Shown here: piece by piece, positions 1 through 11,640 of the stretch
Position numbering within the stretch: the stretch's first letter is position 1
How the letters are laid out: each line of letters begins with the position of its first letter
Origin: Dasypus novemcinctus
Taxonomy: Eukaryota; Chordata; Mammalia; Cingulata; Dasypodidae
NCBI RefSeq assembly: GCF_030445035.2
Contig: NC_080680.1
Coordinates: 111,316,228-111,380,227, forward strand
Length of the DNA: 64,000 nucleotides
Direction of reading: 5' to 3'
The notes under the pieces: model-generated
Seen by the model: only the letters and a program-made list of their open reading frames with translations
Told to the model about the DNA's origin: nothing
Databases searched by the model: none
Made by a program: the position numbers and the translations under genes

Positions 1-413
1 GTGGACTTGGCCCAGTGGTTAGGGTGTCCATCTACCACATGGGAGGTCCACGGTTCAAACCCCGGGCCTCCTTGACCCGTGTGCAGCTGGCCCATGCGCA
101 GTGCTGATGTGCGCAAGGAGTGCCCTGCCACGCAGGGGTGTCCCCATGTAGGGGAGCCCCATGCGCAAGGAGTGCACCCCGTAAGGAGAGCCGCCCAGCG
201 CGAAAGAAAGTGCAGCCTGCTCAGGAATGGTGCCACACACACGGAGAGCTGACACAAGATGACGCAACAAAAAGAAACACAGATTCCCTTGCGCTGACAA
301 CAACAGAAGCGGACAAAGAAAGAAGACGCAGCAAATAGACAACAAGAACAGACAACCGGGAGGAGGGGGAAGGGGAGAGAAATAAATAAATAAATCTTTA
401 AAAAAAAAAAAAA
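1..413 (+). mobile_element. DAS-type tRNA-derived SINE, 5' end at window edge
   Basis: The copy starts with a tRNA-like head: an A-box-like TGGCCCAGTGG and a B-box-like GGTTCAAACC near position 52. The unique SINE body follows (CAGCTGGCCCATGCGCAGTGC and onward). The copy ends in an AAATAAATAAATAAATC tail and an A run. The same body recurs many times in this window on both strands, which identifies an abundant armadillo-lineage SINE. The left target duplication lies outside the window. Confidence 0.93.
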
Positions 414-547
414 GATTAAGCAATTATTGAATGATTACAATGTTCCCATTAGCAACCATTTAGTAAAAATCCATATTAAGGACCAAAATTAGTGAGTCCA
501 CTTGAATGTTGCTTTGCATTTGAGCTATCATGTCAAAATTATACAGA

Positions 548-638
548 GAGCAGGTGTAGTTCAGGGGATTGAGCTCCTGCTTCCCAGGTATGAGGTCCCA
601 GGTTCAATCCCCAGTACCCCATTAAAGAAAATTATGTT
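548..638 (+). mobile_element. Short tRNA-derived SINE fragment
   Basis: A roughly 80-bp tRNA-like module reads GCAGGTGTAGTTCAGGGGAT ... CTTCCCAGGTATGAGG ... GGTTCAATCCCCAGTACCCC. It lacks the long DAS body. It matches a second copy at 37867-37950. A diverged cloverleaf and no CCA context make a SINE monomer more likely than a tRNA gene. Confidence 0.7.
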
Positions 639-2624
639 GACACTTCCTTTCCCAGGTGTGGTAGATATAGATAATGGACCCGATGTTATATGAATGACCT
701 TATGTTATTCCAGCCGATGAATAACCTTATGTTATTCCAGCCCTTAGTCATTTGAGATATACCATTCACTGTGGAGACGCAAAAAGCCTTTCCCCGGTGT
801 CTTTTCTGAATTTCTGATCCATGGTATATTTCAGCAAGATAAAATGTGTTTTTTTTATTTATAGTAACTAAACTTTATGTACTGTCTTACTGAACAATAA
901 CAAATTATTGTTACAATTGGTAACAGGAACAATGAATCTCTTCATTCTGCCCCTCTTCTCTGTTCTACTTCTAGTGAATTCTTTCTGAACTCACAGTTAA
1001 TGCAGCTGTCTACATCTGCCTAGAGAGCTCCAGGCCTTTAGTCTCTGTCTGCAGGCGTATGTCAGCAACGATGCTGTGCTGAGTGAATTTTCTGAAAATC
1101 AAGCTTCATCAGGTCAAGTCCCTTCTTAAATTCCTTCAGTGAGTCCTCATTTCCTCACAATAAAATTCATACAGTCCCTTTAATATGGGCATTTTGTACA
1201 GTGATTCCTCTCCATGTTCCCAACCTCTTCTCTCCCCATGTCATTGCCCAAAACAAAAACAAATAAACCTAGAAAAAAAAAGCATTGCAACCTCCCTTGA
1301 AGAAATTGGCTCCTATTTGAAAAATAATGTGGATTCAAGTACCATGATATTGAGATGAAAAACATTGACGATCATACTATTTTCCCTAAAAAAGGCATAT
1401 GCCAAAATTTTCAACTTTTTAGAGCTCTAGTACTCCTTTGCTTTTTACACATGAAGTTGTCCTAATATGTCTTCCCCTGATTTTCACCCAAGATACTAAT
1501 ATCAGGTTTTCCTTAAGATTCAACCCCATTTCCACATTCTCTTGAATGTAGCCTGTACTCACTCTTCTTACTCTCTTCAAACCCACTACTGATCCACCTC
1601 CTTGTTTTTATCAAACAACCGCACTTATTACTTACATTTCATCCCTCATGAGAGATCAGCCTCATCTGCGAGAATACCTGCCATAAACTTGTCATCACCT
1701 CCTTCATCCAAGTCTGAGTCCCTGGTGTGCTTCATAATATTTGAGGTTTTTATGCATCACACACCTTTGGTTCAAATTTGTCCCACCTTATTTAGAGTAC
1801 GGGTCCTTCCCTCATTCCCCCGCCATTCCTCAGAGTGAAGGGCTCCCCCTCTACTTCCTGATGCATAACCTTTATCCATGTTCAAATCACTCCCATCATA
1901 CAAATCCTCTCCCTAACCTGCAAATCGCTATAGCAACCTTGCCAGTATTCCCCCATATCTCATCTAAATTTCTTGCAGAATATTTTTCAAAACGCTCACC
2001 ATCACTTTCTTAGCTCCTGTTAATGATTCTACCACTTCTACTTGCTTTCAAACTCATCACTCAAATCTACTCTGCAGAAAAAATAAATCTATTCACCAGA
2101 CTAATTTTCTAACCTGTAAACCTGGTCATGTTATTTGAGTACTTCATATCCTATGGTGAAAATAGATGAAATTCTGCCCACTCAAGGATGTTAAATAGTT
2201 TCATGATATGGCTTTTCAAATATATCATCAAATTTCTGCCACACTTCCTGCCATGGCCTTTTTGGTTGCTTGTTTATAACACTTCTTAATTCTGATAGAA
2301 CTCCTCCTCATTCCATAATATTCCCTGGCTCCTCAACTTGTTCTAATTGAAATGCCTGTCTCAAAATTATTTCCCGGAGTAAAGTTTCTTCTCAGTATTT
2401 AGGAAGTCTCTTCTTCAGGGGAATACTCCCTTCATTTATGTGGTACTAGGTAGTCTCCATTCGTAACTCTGTTGAGTTCCTTGACATAGTGATAATGCCA
2501 TTGACCTTATATTGTACCCCCTGTATTACTTTGTCCTGAATACTTTTTTAGACATCTCCTTCTTGAAGTTACTTCAAATTAAAGCCTGCATCTGATTCAT
2601 CTCCAGCATGGGGTGGCAAAAATT
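639..2624. other. Non-coding stretch, possible old L2 relics
   Basis: No frame in this stretch looks coding; the longest are short and composition-driven. Segments around 1100-1560 and 2140-2600 have the CT-rich texture of degraded L2 (for example CCTTAAGATTCAACCCC and TCCCTGGCTCCTCAACTTG), but the resemblance is too weak for a firm call. Confidence 0.3.
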
Positions 2625-2830
2625 TTCTATAAAGGGGCAGGTAGTAAATATTCTAGACTTTGAGGCCACATAATCCCCAGCACAAACTGCCATATTAACA
2701 TAAAAATAACCACAGATAATACATAAATGAATGAGTGTGGCTATGCTCCAATAAAACTTTATATACAGACACTAAACTTTTAATTTCTTATAATTTTTTC
2801 CTGCTATGAAATATTATGATCTCTTTTATT
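2625..2830 (+). mobile_element. hAT-like non-autonomous DNA transposon relic
   Basis: The stretch AAAATTTTCTATAAAGGGGC ... GTAGTAAATATTCTAGACTTTGAGG ... GGCTATGCTCCAATAAAACTTTAT matches, from memory, a widespread mammalian hAT-type repeat (AAAGGGCCAGATAGTAAATATTTTAGGC and TGTTCCAATAAAACTTTAT). The terminal inverted repeats are not preserved. The family name is not assigned. Confidence 0.5.
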
Positions 2831-3162
2831 TTTTAACACTTTCACGCTTGAATATCAATTTTAACTCTCAGGGCATACCAAAAAAATTACTAAACAATAT
2901 TTAGTCTGTTTACCTCCTTTCTGTGTAATTCCTGCATTTCACACAAAGTCTGGCTACTTATAGGAACTTACAAATATTTGTTCAATGAATGAAGGCATGA
3001 AATGCATCTATCAAAGGTAAAAAATTTATTATTGGTTGAGTCATAAATAAATGAATTAATTATCTTTAGACTCTCAGGCCTGTGCTTTTATTAATCTCAG
3101 AGCTATAAATGATTTTGTGTAACCTTTATCCTCAAAAGTATTGGAGTAAATAAAAGGCAAAT

Positions 3163-3292
3163 AAAAACCCATATGATTTTCTCAACAGAAAAAGCATTTG
3201 ACAAAGTCCATCTCCCTTTCATGATAAACAGACTAAAGGGACCTACCTCAATCTGATAAATCCCATCTACAAAAATTCCACAGCTACCAGCT
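3163..3292 (+). mobile_element. L1 ORF2 fragment (RT palm region)
   Basis: Translation in one frame gives a stretch with STEKAFDKV followed by FMINRLK. This matches the L1 reverse-transcriptase segment with the motif AEKAFDK. Stops interrupt it soon afterwards. It is an isolated, truncated old L1 scrap. Confidence 0.75.
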
Positions 3293-4114
3293 TTAGAATA
3301 AAACTAAGAGCAAAGCAGGTGGAGGATTGAGGCTCTCAGTTCTGCTCTTCAAACTTGTTCTGGAGATAGTAGACAGGGAAACGAGGCAAGACGAAGTAAA
3401 AGTCTCCCAGTTTGACAGCGAAGAAGCTTCATCCCCCTCCCTTCTCCTCCCTTCTGGCTCCTAGGTCCATTGCTGGCTCCTCACACATCCCCAGGCTCCT
3501 GACACTAGACCTAACTTGCGGACACCGTATTAAATTTGCCTCCTTTTTTACCACCAAAACCTTTGATATCTTCTTTGCTGGCATTTGCTCTATCTGGTCC
3601 TTTACAAGCTTCAACCAGACAACATAGATGTGGACAAAGATGTTGACCCATTGGGTGACGTTTATGGTTTAGACTTCATGGGCCTGAGTAGGGATCCAGC
3701 GATCCCCAAACCACTGTACTCTCTATGCAGGGTATGGGACACACCTGTGGTTAATACCCTGAGGCTGAATCAGGGGAGACTTAAATGGTTCTACCTAATT
3801 TAGAAGGATCAATTTGCAGCAAGTCAATCACATTGGGGGCAACAGCATAATGACAGCAAGATCTTAGCCATTCTCATCAAGTAGGGACAGAAGGAGGGGA
3901 AGAATTCCCCCTTGCACAGAAAGAAAGATTCTAATGCTAGCCCCCATTTTCCTTGAGCCTAAATCCAAAGCCCGTGCAAACTCTAGAGAGGTGGCAACAA
4001 AGTGCCCTTCAGAGCATCGGCCAGCCACAAGGAGCTAAGTCTTTGAGGTGTGTGTGTGTGTGTTTGAGAGAAAGAGATGGGGGTGGGGGGAGGGGGGTGG
4101 TCAGTGTTTATTGG
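3293..4114. other. Non-coding stretch without recognised features
   Basis: No gene or repeat is recognised. A short (GT)n run lies at 4048-4062, followed by a G-rich tract at 4078-4100 just before the LTR insertion. Two overlapping short open frames on both strands (3412-3627 and 3429-3614) are not similar to any family I know. Confidence 0.4.
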
Positions 4115-4120
4115 GGTAAC

Positions 4121-4913
4121 TGCGGTCACCCCTCGGGCTGAAGTGTGGTTTGCTGGCCTGGCAGGGGAGCAGCCGCGGCAGGCCAAGCCGCTGCCCCCAT
4201 AATAGGGTGGTTGGTTGGGCCCACCGCCACCCCTGAAGGGAGCTCGGCATGGGCGCAGAGTGCCCTCGGGTCTCCCCTTCTCGGCAGCCATGCTTCCGCG
4301 GCCGCCCCTCCTCCCGGATGGCGCCACACGATGCCTTGTGGGGTGGCACCCTTCTTCTTCTTTCTCCCTGCGCAGGTGCAGGGCGGAAAATTCCAGTCTG
4401 CCCTCTACCCCAGCAACAGCAGCCACCAATCACTAAACCCTGCCCCTTCCCCCAGCAACAGCGACAGCCAATCCCTAACCACCACCCCTCCCCCGTCCAG
4501 CACCTCCCACTGACCTTTCTCCGGCAACCAATCAGAACAGGGCGTGGCTTCGACCAATCAGCCTTCCCCAGCCCCTATAAAACTGTTGCCTCTCCCTCAA
4601 TAAAGCGGACTTGCGTGTTTACCTTGTCTCCGCGGTAGTTCTTCTGCCGTGCGCCCTCCAGTCCTGAGAGCCCCTGACAAGGGCCTGGCCTCCCTTGTCC
4701 CCAGTTCATTGCCTGCTTCTCCGGGCGACCCCTTCGTCGCCGGCTTCGCCGGGCGACCCCGTCAGCCGAACCGCGCAACCCCTGTGAGACCGACCCCTCG
4801 TCTGCTGCCGGACCGACCCCTCGTCCCAAGTGGGACCGACCCCTCGTCCTGAGCTGGACTGACCCCTCGTCCGCAGCCAGACCCCACCTCTACCGACCGA
4901 GCAAACCGTCGCA
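4121..4913 (+). mobile_element. GC-rich solo LTR, class II-like, copy 1
   Basis: The element starts TGCGG and ends CGCA (inverted termini TGCG/CGCA). It is bounded by a perfect 6-bp duplication, GGTAAC, at 4115-4120 and 4914-4919. In the plus orientation it carries repeated CCAAT boxes (AACCAATCAG near 4526, GACCAATCAG near 4552), a TATAAAA at 4575-4582 and AATAAA at 4599-4604. This is the U3-R layout of a retroviral LTR. A 6-bp duplication is usual for class II (ERVK/betaretrovirus-like) elements, though the class is inferred only from that. No internal region is present, so it is a solo LTR left by LTR-LTR recombination. The proline-rich open frames crossing it on both strands are composition artefacts. 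Confidence 0.85.
4783..4885 (+). repeat. Tandem ~23-bp repeats in the 3' part of LTR copy 1
   Basis: About four head-to-tail units share the core GACCGACCCCTCGTC, each followed by a variable 7-8 bases. They lie downstream of the AATAAA, so in the U5-like portion. The homologous block in LTR copy 2 has one more unit. Confidence 0.85.
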
Positions 4914-4919
4914 GGTAAC

Positions 4920-7566
4920 TGCATTCCTTCTTATCAGCTGGTTATTTTCCCCTTCCTCATTTTCTTTCTTTCTTCCACTCAGTTAACACAAAACCTTGTC
5001 TTAAATTTACACTTCATTTATCTTAAACTATTCTGTGTGGTCACAAAGGAAACATTTTCACCATTGACAGGTGACAGAGCTTTCTGGCCAGCAATATCAT
5101 CAAGCCAGCCACTCTGAAGACTGTGGAGAGATGACTCCTTTCTCAAGGTACTACTATTTGGGGAAACCTCAATGCTGAGTTCAAAGTTAAACTACAGCCA
5201 TGCCAGACACATGGTAGCACCTATCCTATCTCTAGGCTCCACACCACCCAGCCCAGGATCCATCAAGAAATATCCCCTAAAAACACACCCATACACTGTG
5301 TCCAGATAGCACTGGAAACTTGATCGGGTTCCTGACGCCCTCCTGAGAGGGGTAGGCATGGAGACATGGCCCCACGCCGAGGTCTATTATTACGTACTTA
5401 GCTCAGAAGTAAGTTCCCAATGAGAGTTTGGAAAGTAACCTGAAAATTTGTGGATAGTTTGAGATATCTTATTTAAAGTGAAAATATCACATGCTTCTTT
5501 GCCTCTCGGTTTTGTTCATACGTTTTTTCTGCTCTCCCTCCTCTTTGGACTCCTCTTGTTAGGAAGTAGAAGAAGATAAGGAATACTGCTTTCCTGAACA
5601 TTCCTCAGTTCCAGAGACTTCAAACCCAGGCTTACGGTGTACAACAGTCAGTTAGCCCAGGTGACTCCATACTTAGCCACACACTTGTATCTTTCACACC
5701 AAGCTGTCTTCCCTCTCTGAGGGTGGAAGAGAAAAAGTAGTTCAGGGTCGATACACAGGCCATTGAGCAACAGCCAAATTTCCACTGAGGCATGTAGGTG
5801 AACAAGAGGACTGCCACCTCCGGGCCTGCTCTTTGCCTAGACTCCACAGATCTGGAAGTTTCCAGTTCCCTCCTGTTCTCAAGTATGTGAGGGAGAAGGA
5901 AGGGAGGTAGCTGGGCCTCCATAGAACTCCACCAGGGCTATACGGTGAGGTGGGAAGTTGTGCATTTCTCCACACCTCTGGCTGCATGGGAAAGGATTCT
6001 TGGGGCAGCTGGCAAGTATTTCTCATTAATGGAAACTGTTTTCTTATTGACTGTGAACACGGGGTCCCATCACCTCCAAATTCCTCCTCAGATTTTTGTG
6101 AACTACAAAAGCTACTTCAAACTTACCCTTCTGCAAGCTGAATGGGATCTTCTCCTTTTCTAATCCCAATAAACCCACTTCTGCCTCTTCTCCATACAAA
6201 CACTTACTTCATGTTAACAGATGAGAAGGAGCAGGATAAAGACTAATTTATACTGAGCCTTTATATGAACAGCTCCCAAATGTCTTAATGCATTTTTGTT
6301 GTATTTCTTCTACAAATAGATGAAGAAAACTACTTTAGGTCTCTGAGCAGGTGCGGTGCCAAAACCCAGAAACGGGTGGGTAAACACCACCACTGTCACG
6401 CTACTCCCACCTCTCTTACCTTGAGAAGTAGGTAAGCTGATGCTCGTTAAGAGCTAAGGAGATCCCCTTCCGTCCCCTAAACCCAAATCCTGGGATATCC
6501 TAAACTGTTATCCCCAAGCAGGTCCCAGGCAGAAGGTAGCATATGACTATTTGAACAAATAAATATATGAATGATAAAGATCTCTGCTTATGATCAGAGA
6601 ATTTCTAATGTCAGGGCTATTAGATAATGTGTCTACTGATTATCTTGACATTTTCTAAATTTTCAATCTACTTTGAAGCTCATTCGCATTGCAGAAAACC
6701 ATTCCTTGCCTGCATAAGAGCTCCCCATTTCCTAGCTCCTGGCATGTGCCTGCATTTTTCCTCACAAGTTCCGCGACCCCCCCATAACTTCAAACCACCA
6801 ATGGAATGCTGACCTCTTACACTTAGTCTGATTCACAGTCTCTGCTTTTAAATGGTTTGCTGATTAGTCTCCCCTTACCATAATCTCTTTTCTGAGTGAC
6901 ACAATGTCAATTGATTAGAAACCCTAATCACATCTGCAAAATTGCCTTTTTCCAATTAATGGGATAATTATGGAGGGGTGTTTTATCTTATAATATTCAC
7001 AGTCCTGGGGATTATGACAAGACATCTTACCTTTTCACACCAAAATTTGTGCAAAGTTCCATAACCTTTACTCTATTAAGTTTTTCCATAATGATATTAT
7101 TCAGAGAAAGCAGCCAACTAATACATCATTGGTTTAATCACAAAATGATTTCATTTGTTAAACCAGAATGTTATTTAGATAACAGTACATATAATGTGGA
7201 ACTCTATGATGGGAAGAGGACGTCAGTGAATTTGATTTCCATAAATATATGTGTGATCCCAGACTCATTTTTTTTTTAATGTAGTAAAGCCATATTATTA
7301 AAACCCAGTGTATATACAAATAGGAGACAGAGACAGAGACAGAGAGACTGAAAAAGAGAGAAACATTTAAACATTTACCAAATCAAAAATTATATTTTGG
7401 AGGGAAATTTTTTACAGCATTAATTACAACAGGACAAGTAGCAGGGAAATTCAGGATAATTTGTGCATAATTATAAAATATTTGCCTATGAGTTAAACAG
7501 ATAACTATGAGAAGGTTCATAGAATCAAAGGGACTACCAGGTTTAAAAAGGTATTTAGACACTTTT
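4920..7566. other. Long non-coding stretch without recognised genes
   Basis: Both strands have frequent stops. The two overlapping minus frames at 5632-6026 and the plus frames at 5945-6163 lack domain signatures. A short GA-rich run (GAGACAGAGACAGAGACAGA) lies at 7324-7350. I see no convincing repeat family. Confidence 0.35.
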
Positions 7567-7580
7567 TGGTAAAATATTTT

Positions 7581-8019
7581 TGTGTGTTTTTTTTAAAGAT
7601 TTATTTTTATTTTATTTCTCTCCCCTTCTCCCCCATTCTCTACTGTGTCCCCCTCCCCCATTCTCTACTGTGTCCATTCACTGTGTGTTCTTCTGTCTGC
7701 TTGCATTCTTGTCACCAGCACCAGGAATCTGTCTCTTTTTATTGCATCATCTTGCTGCATCAGCTCTCCGTGTGTGCAGCACCATTCCTGGGCAGTCTGT
7801 GCTTTTTGTGCATGGGGCACCTCTCCTTATGGGGGTGCACTCCTTGCACGTGGGGTTCCCCCACGTGGGGGACACCGCTGTGTGGCATGGCACTCCTTGC
7901 GTGCATCAGCACTGCATGGGCCAGCTCACTACATGGGTCTCGAAAGGCCCTGGGTTTGAACTCTGGACCTCCTATATGGTAGGCAGATGCTCTACCAGTT
8001 GAGCCAAATCTGCTTCCCG
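7581..8019 (-). mobile_element. DAS-type SINE, minus strand
   Basis: The reverse complement shows the tRNA-like head at 7957-8018, then the SINE body and an A-rich tail that appears here as a T run at 7588-7597. Imperfect flanking duplications GGTAAAATATTTTT and GGTAAAATTGTTTTT support one insertion event. Confidence 0.92.
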
Positions 8020-8867
8020 AGGTAAAATTGTTTTTAATTTTTTATTGAGTTTTTCAATTCCTTTAATTAGTGCCTGCTTACAGTTAGTATAATGTTATTC
8101 TATGAAACCCTAGTAAGTTCAAAACTATGAGGATGACATGAAGACTGATGCTCTACTAAGTCTTCAGTAAAAGATATCGCTTCAGCACATTGTCCATCTG
8201 TCTTCTCATTTCTCATCAAAATAATGTAAAACACTTGAATAATCTATTTCCAAAAAATCGAACACAATGGATTTCTTAGATGCTATATAAAAGTATAGTA
8301 ATCTATCAATACTTTGAGACATTGCTGCTAAGTATGACTCACTTTGGACAAGATGTAAATGTTGCCTTAGGGTTGGCTCATCACCCACTTACAAAGTCAC
8401 ATTTAAGAATTATAAATTGGGGGAAATTCTCAGATTACATTAAGAAACTGTAAGTCGGGGAGTTGTGGGCTACTGTGGCGTTTTGCTTTTTCCATTGTTT
8501 GGTGCTTGGTGTATGAGTTGTTTGATAAATAACAAATTATCCAAAAAAGCAGTGACTTCAAACAAGAATAACTTTATTGTTCTCCTCGGAAAGCATTCAG
8601 GTGTTGCAGGGGAATCACCCTCCAGACCAGAGTATCCCCCATTAAAAAAAAACTCCCTGAGGATTTTGGGGTTTTGACTTCCACCTGGAAAACCACTGCG
8701 CCTGGCAGCAGCTCACTGCAGGGAGAGGCTGGAAAATAAAGCACCCAACTCGAGGTGTCCTGGAAGTGCACTTTTTACATGGGCATGGGCATTCCCTCCT
8801 GAGGCCCCAGGCCCCCCTGGTTGAGCCTGAATCTCAATGTTTAGCTTCTAAGCAGCTGGAGCTCGCT
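8020..8867. other. Non-coding stretch downstream of SPATA31-like relic
   Basis: No gene or named repeat is recognised. The minus-strand frame at 8574-8771 lies in line with the presumed decayed SPATA31-like body and could be its tail, but it has no motif I can verify. Confidence 0.3.
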
Positions 8868-10446
8868 TTAGGGAGCCGCTGAACATCGAGTCATTTTCTT
8901 CTGGTCAGAGGACATCCCAGGGGCTGGTCCTCCTCTGGGAGCTTTCAGGGGTCCTTCCTGCCCCTTCGTCTTTTTCCTTTTCAAAATCCAACTAAGGGCC
9001 CTCCTTACTATGTTTATTCTTTTGGTTTGGGGAAAACCTGGGTGTTCTCTTCCAGGCCTGGTGGGATCATGGAACAAAACGTGTCAGGAAAATCTCTGAT
9101 CTGGGTGGGAGGCTTCTCTTCCCTTGGTCTTGGAGGTCACTCACCCTTTTTCTGGTGGGCATGTTCTAGGAGGAGTTTAGGTTGCCCTCCTCTTTGAGAA
9201 GTGGATGGAATGTAGTCTTATTAGAGGGCTTCTTTGTGAGGAGGACTTAGGGAGGTCCTGCTGCCGGAGGCTGCTCCCCCTCGTCTCCCTCTAGGACCCA
9301 CCATCTGAGAAGTGGCCAGGTCCCCACCAGTCCCTCCCTGGGCATGGCAGTGAGAGGCCCCAGAGGCCAACCTACCTGATTCTGAGTTCGATTCGAGGTG
9401 GCAGGCCTGGAGCTGTGTCCCTACATCCATGTTGATTCCAACCCCAATGGAGAGGTGGGTGGTTGCTACTGGCTGCAAAGATGTAGCAATGGTAGCCAGG
9501 TGTGCAGGGGTGAGGAGTAGAGGGTGACTGCCCAGTGCCCACCTGCACAGGCTCTGATTGGCCCTGAAGTGACTGGTGTTACCTGAATTAAGGTGAGGGA
9601 GAGGGCAAGTGGAAGGGGTGGAGGAATGCCTCTTGCCCATGCCCTCCATGGATGTCCTGAAGGTACAGAGGAGGGCAGAGGGGAGAGGCAAGGCAAGGGA
9701 AGGTGTAGGCAGGGTAGGGGGCAGGACAGGGGTGAGGGTGAGGAAAGGGAGGGACAGAAGGAGGGCAGGTGGAATGGGCCAGAAGCCACGTGGGGCAGAG
9801 ATGGAACAGCTGGTGGCAGGGGTGATGGGAACATCAGGAAGACAGGAAAAGAGGTGTGGGGTGAGGGGAACCTGGGAGGCAGGGGTAAGGGGCTCTCAGG
9901 GTGATGGTAGAAAACAGGGATGGGAATGTGAGGGGCAGTGCCAGGGAGGATTCCAGAATCAGGGATAAACCAATGATGTTGGTGAGGACGGGGTAGTCAG
10001 GGTGGGATGAGGGGGTAGTCAGGGTGGGATAAGGGGGAAGGGAGAAAAAGGGAGGGAAAGAGGAAGGAAAGGGAAGGACCAGGATGGTGTCTCTTTTAAA
10101 GGGAGGTGGGCTTCCCCAGACACAACATGGAGGAGGTTCTCACCCCCAGCAGTGCTGCAGGGCCTCCCACAGAGGGGAAGGAGGTCGTGTCCCAGAGGGA
10201 AGATGGAGCCGTCAGAGGAAAGACTTGGAGAGGACCCAGCCGGAGATGTCACAGGCAGGTCCCGCTGTAGGTGTGGAGGTCGCCAGGAGACCAGACACTG
10301 GGCGGGCCAGCAGAGGGGTCGCAGAGGGAGCAGCGTCCTCCACACAGTCCCCCTGCTGCAGACGGTCATCCTGGGGAGGTGGAAAGGCCCATGGGTGACA
10401 GGTGAGGTGACAATGTCTGACTGGCCCAGGTTGCTTGTGCAGGGGG
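8868..10446 (-). pseudogene. Decayed SPATA31-like large exon (tentative)
   Basis: Read on the minus strand, a good splice acceptor (TTTGTTTCCTGCAG) ends at 10447. Downstream, one frame gives GDCVEDAAPSATP, which resembles the EPMEDAAP-type segment near the start of the SPATA31 large exon. Proline/serine-rich sequence follows through about 9470. Near 9000 a frame gives NIVRRALSWILKRKKTKG, which resembles the W-I-x-x-K-K-K segment late in SPATA31 proteins. Frames change repeatedly and stops occur, so the body is broken. It is much shorter (about 1.6 kb) than the usual several-kb SPATA31 exon. The similarity is weak and from memory; a proline-rich unrelated region is the alternative. Confidence 0.33.
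9990..10036 (+). repeat. Short tandem duplication, ~23 bp x2
   Basis: GGGGTAGTCAGGGTGGGAT occurs twice in tandem inside a long purine-rich tract (about 9590-10080). This is local slippage-type duplication with no functional implication seen. Confidence 0.8.
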
Positions 10447-10600
10447 CTGCAGGAAACAAAGTAGAGGCTTTAGTCAGAAGAAGAAGGGGCCGGGGAGCCC
10501 CAGCAGGCCTGGCCAGGGAGGGGCTGCTGTTGCCGCAGTCCCCACTGACTCCTTCTATCTCTGGCTTTCTAGGAGACATTTTACTGACTCCCCATGGCAT

Positions 10601-11640
10601 TCTTGTGCAGTTTTTTTTCTCTGTGGCACCCCGTCTTATCTACCCTAGACTGTGCCGGGAACCTGGATAGCACAGGCCATGCTCAGGAGGGTGAGCAGGA
10701 AAAAGGACTAGAGATGAACCACCTCTTCCAAGGAGGACTCCCACCTAGCATCCCCTCAGCGCCTCCTAACAAGCTCTCCATGCTGGAAATCAGGAGACCG
10801 GGTTACATGTGGTGAGGGCAGGAGTAAAACACCTGCTATGTGGCTGTATGTGACAGCCCGATGGGTGAGGCTTTTAGAGAAATAGATTCTAAGAGCTCCA
10901 AGAAAGAGGAAATGATGTCAAATGGTCAAAGGAAACAATGGAGGGGCTCACACATGTTTAAGGTACAATCTTTTATCAAGGACTTTCACACTAATTATAT
11001 CGTGTGACCCCTACAAATATCATGTAAATTAAACTGCAGAAGAGTTATTTCACAAGGGGAATCTCAGGTTTAGTGCAATTAATCTCTTTGTCCCTAGCAG
11101 GCCACACAATTCCTAACTTCCCATCCCACTGAGATTTGTTTCCCTGCATCTCACACATGCTGCATCTCCAGCACCTTCCCTCTTTCTTTACAAGGATGTG
11201 CGGGGGATGTGAGAGTGTCCCAGGGTTTGAGAGTCTTCCTTGTCTTCATGCCCTCTGGGACCTCTGCTCTCTGAGAGGGTCTTTAACAACTGACAGGCTC
11301 AGACTATTAAGGTGACTTGGACTGTCAGGGATTAAGGCTTTGGTTCACCCTTGGAGCAGGTGTGTTGAGAGAGTAGAACATTACCTGTTAATTCACCCTT
11401 TCTCTCTCCACTTTCTTGCCTCTACACTGACACTGTAAAACCAAATGTGTAGATACGTAGAAAGGTCACATCTGAGTCCAACTCCATCACTCTCAGAAAC
11501 ACGAATTCCAAAGTAGGACCAACTGACATGGCACTAAACTCCAGAGCCATCTCCCATAACCATAGAACCTGTGGGTATCTGTAGCCCTCAGGAAAACCAG
11601 TACCTGGGGTTATATCAACTTTGGCTGTCTCTGGGGTCCT
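10601..11640. other. Presumed intron of the SPATA31-like locus
   Basis: This sequence lies between the putative first exon and the large exon. No conserved exon was recognised in it on either strand, and no clear repeat. Confidence 0.3.

Noticed and set aside
1-75. tRNA gene calls at SINE heads (also 550-620, 37867-37940 and others)
   Set aside because: These carry A- and B-box-like segments but are followed by SINE bodies and A-rich tails, are repeated many times, and do not fold as a standard cloverleaf by eye.
4145-4638. Proline/serine-rich open frames of 110-150 codons over the LTR at 4121 and again at 16234-16895
   Set aside because: They lie entirely within GC-rich LTR U3 sequence, occur on both strands and in several frames, and have no domain. 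Stop-poor composition explains them.
4783-4885. CRISPR-like array suggested by regularly spaced repeats
   Set aside because: The units are contiguous 23-bp tandem repeats without spacers, inside a retroviral LTR of a mammalian genome.
10019-10600. A 193-codon minus-strand open frame taken at face value as a gene
   Set aside because: The more gene-like signals (acceptor, EDAAP motif) are in a different frame. The 193-codon frame itself shows no recognisable domain.
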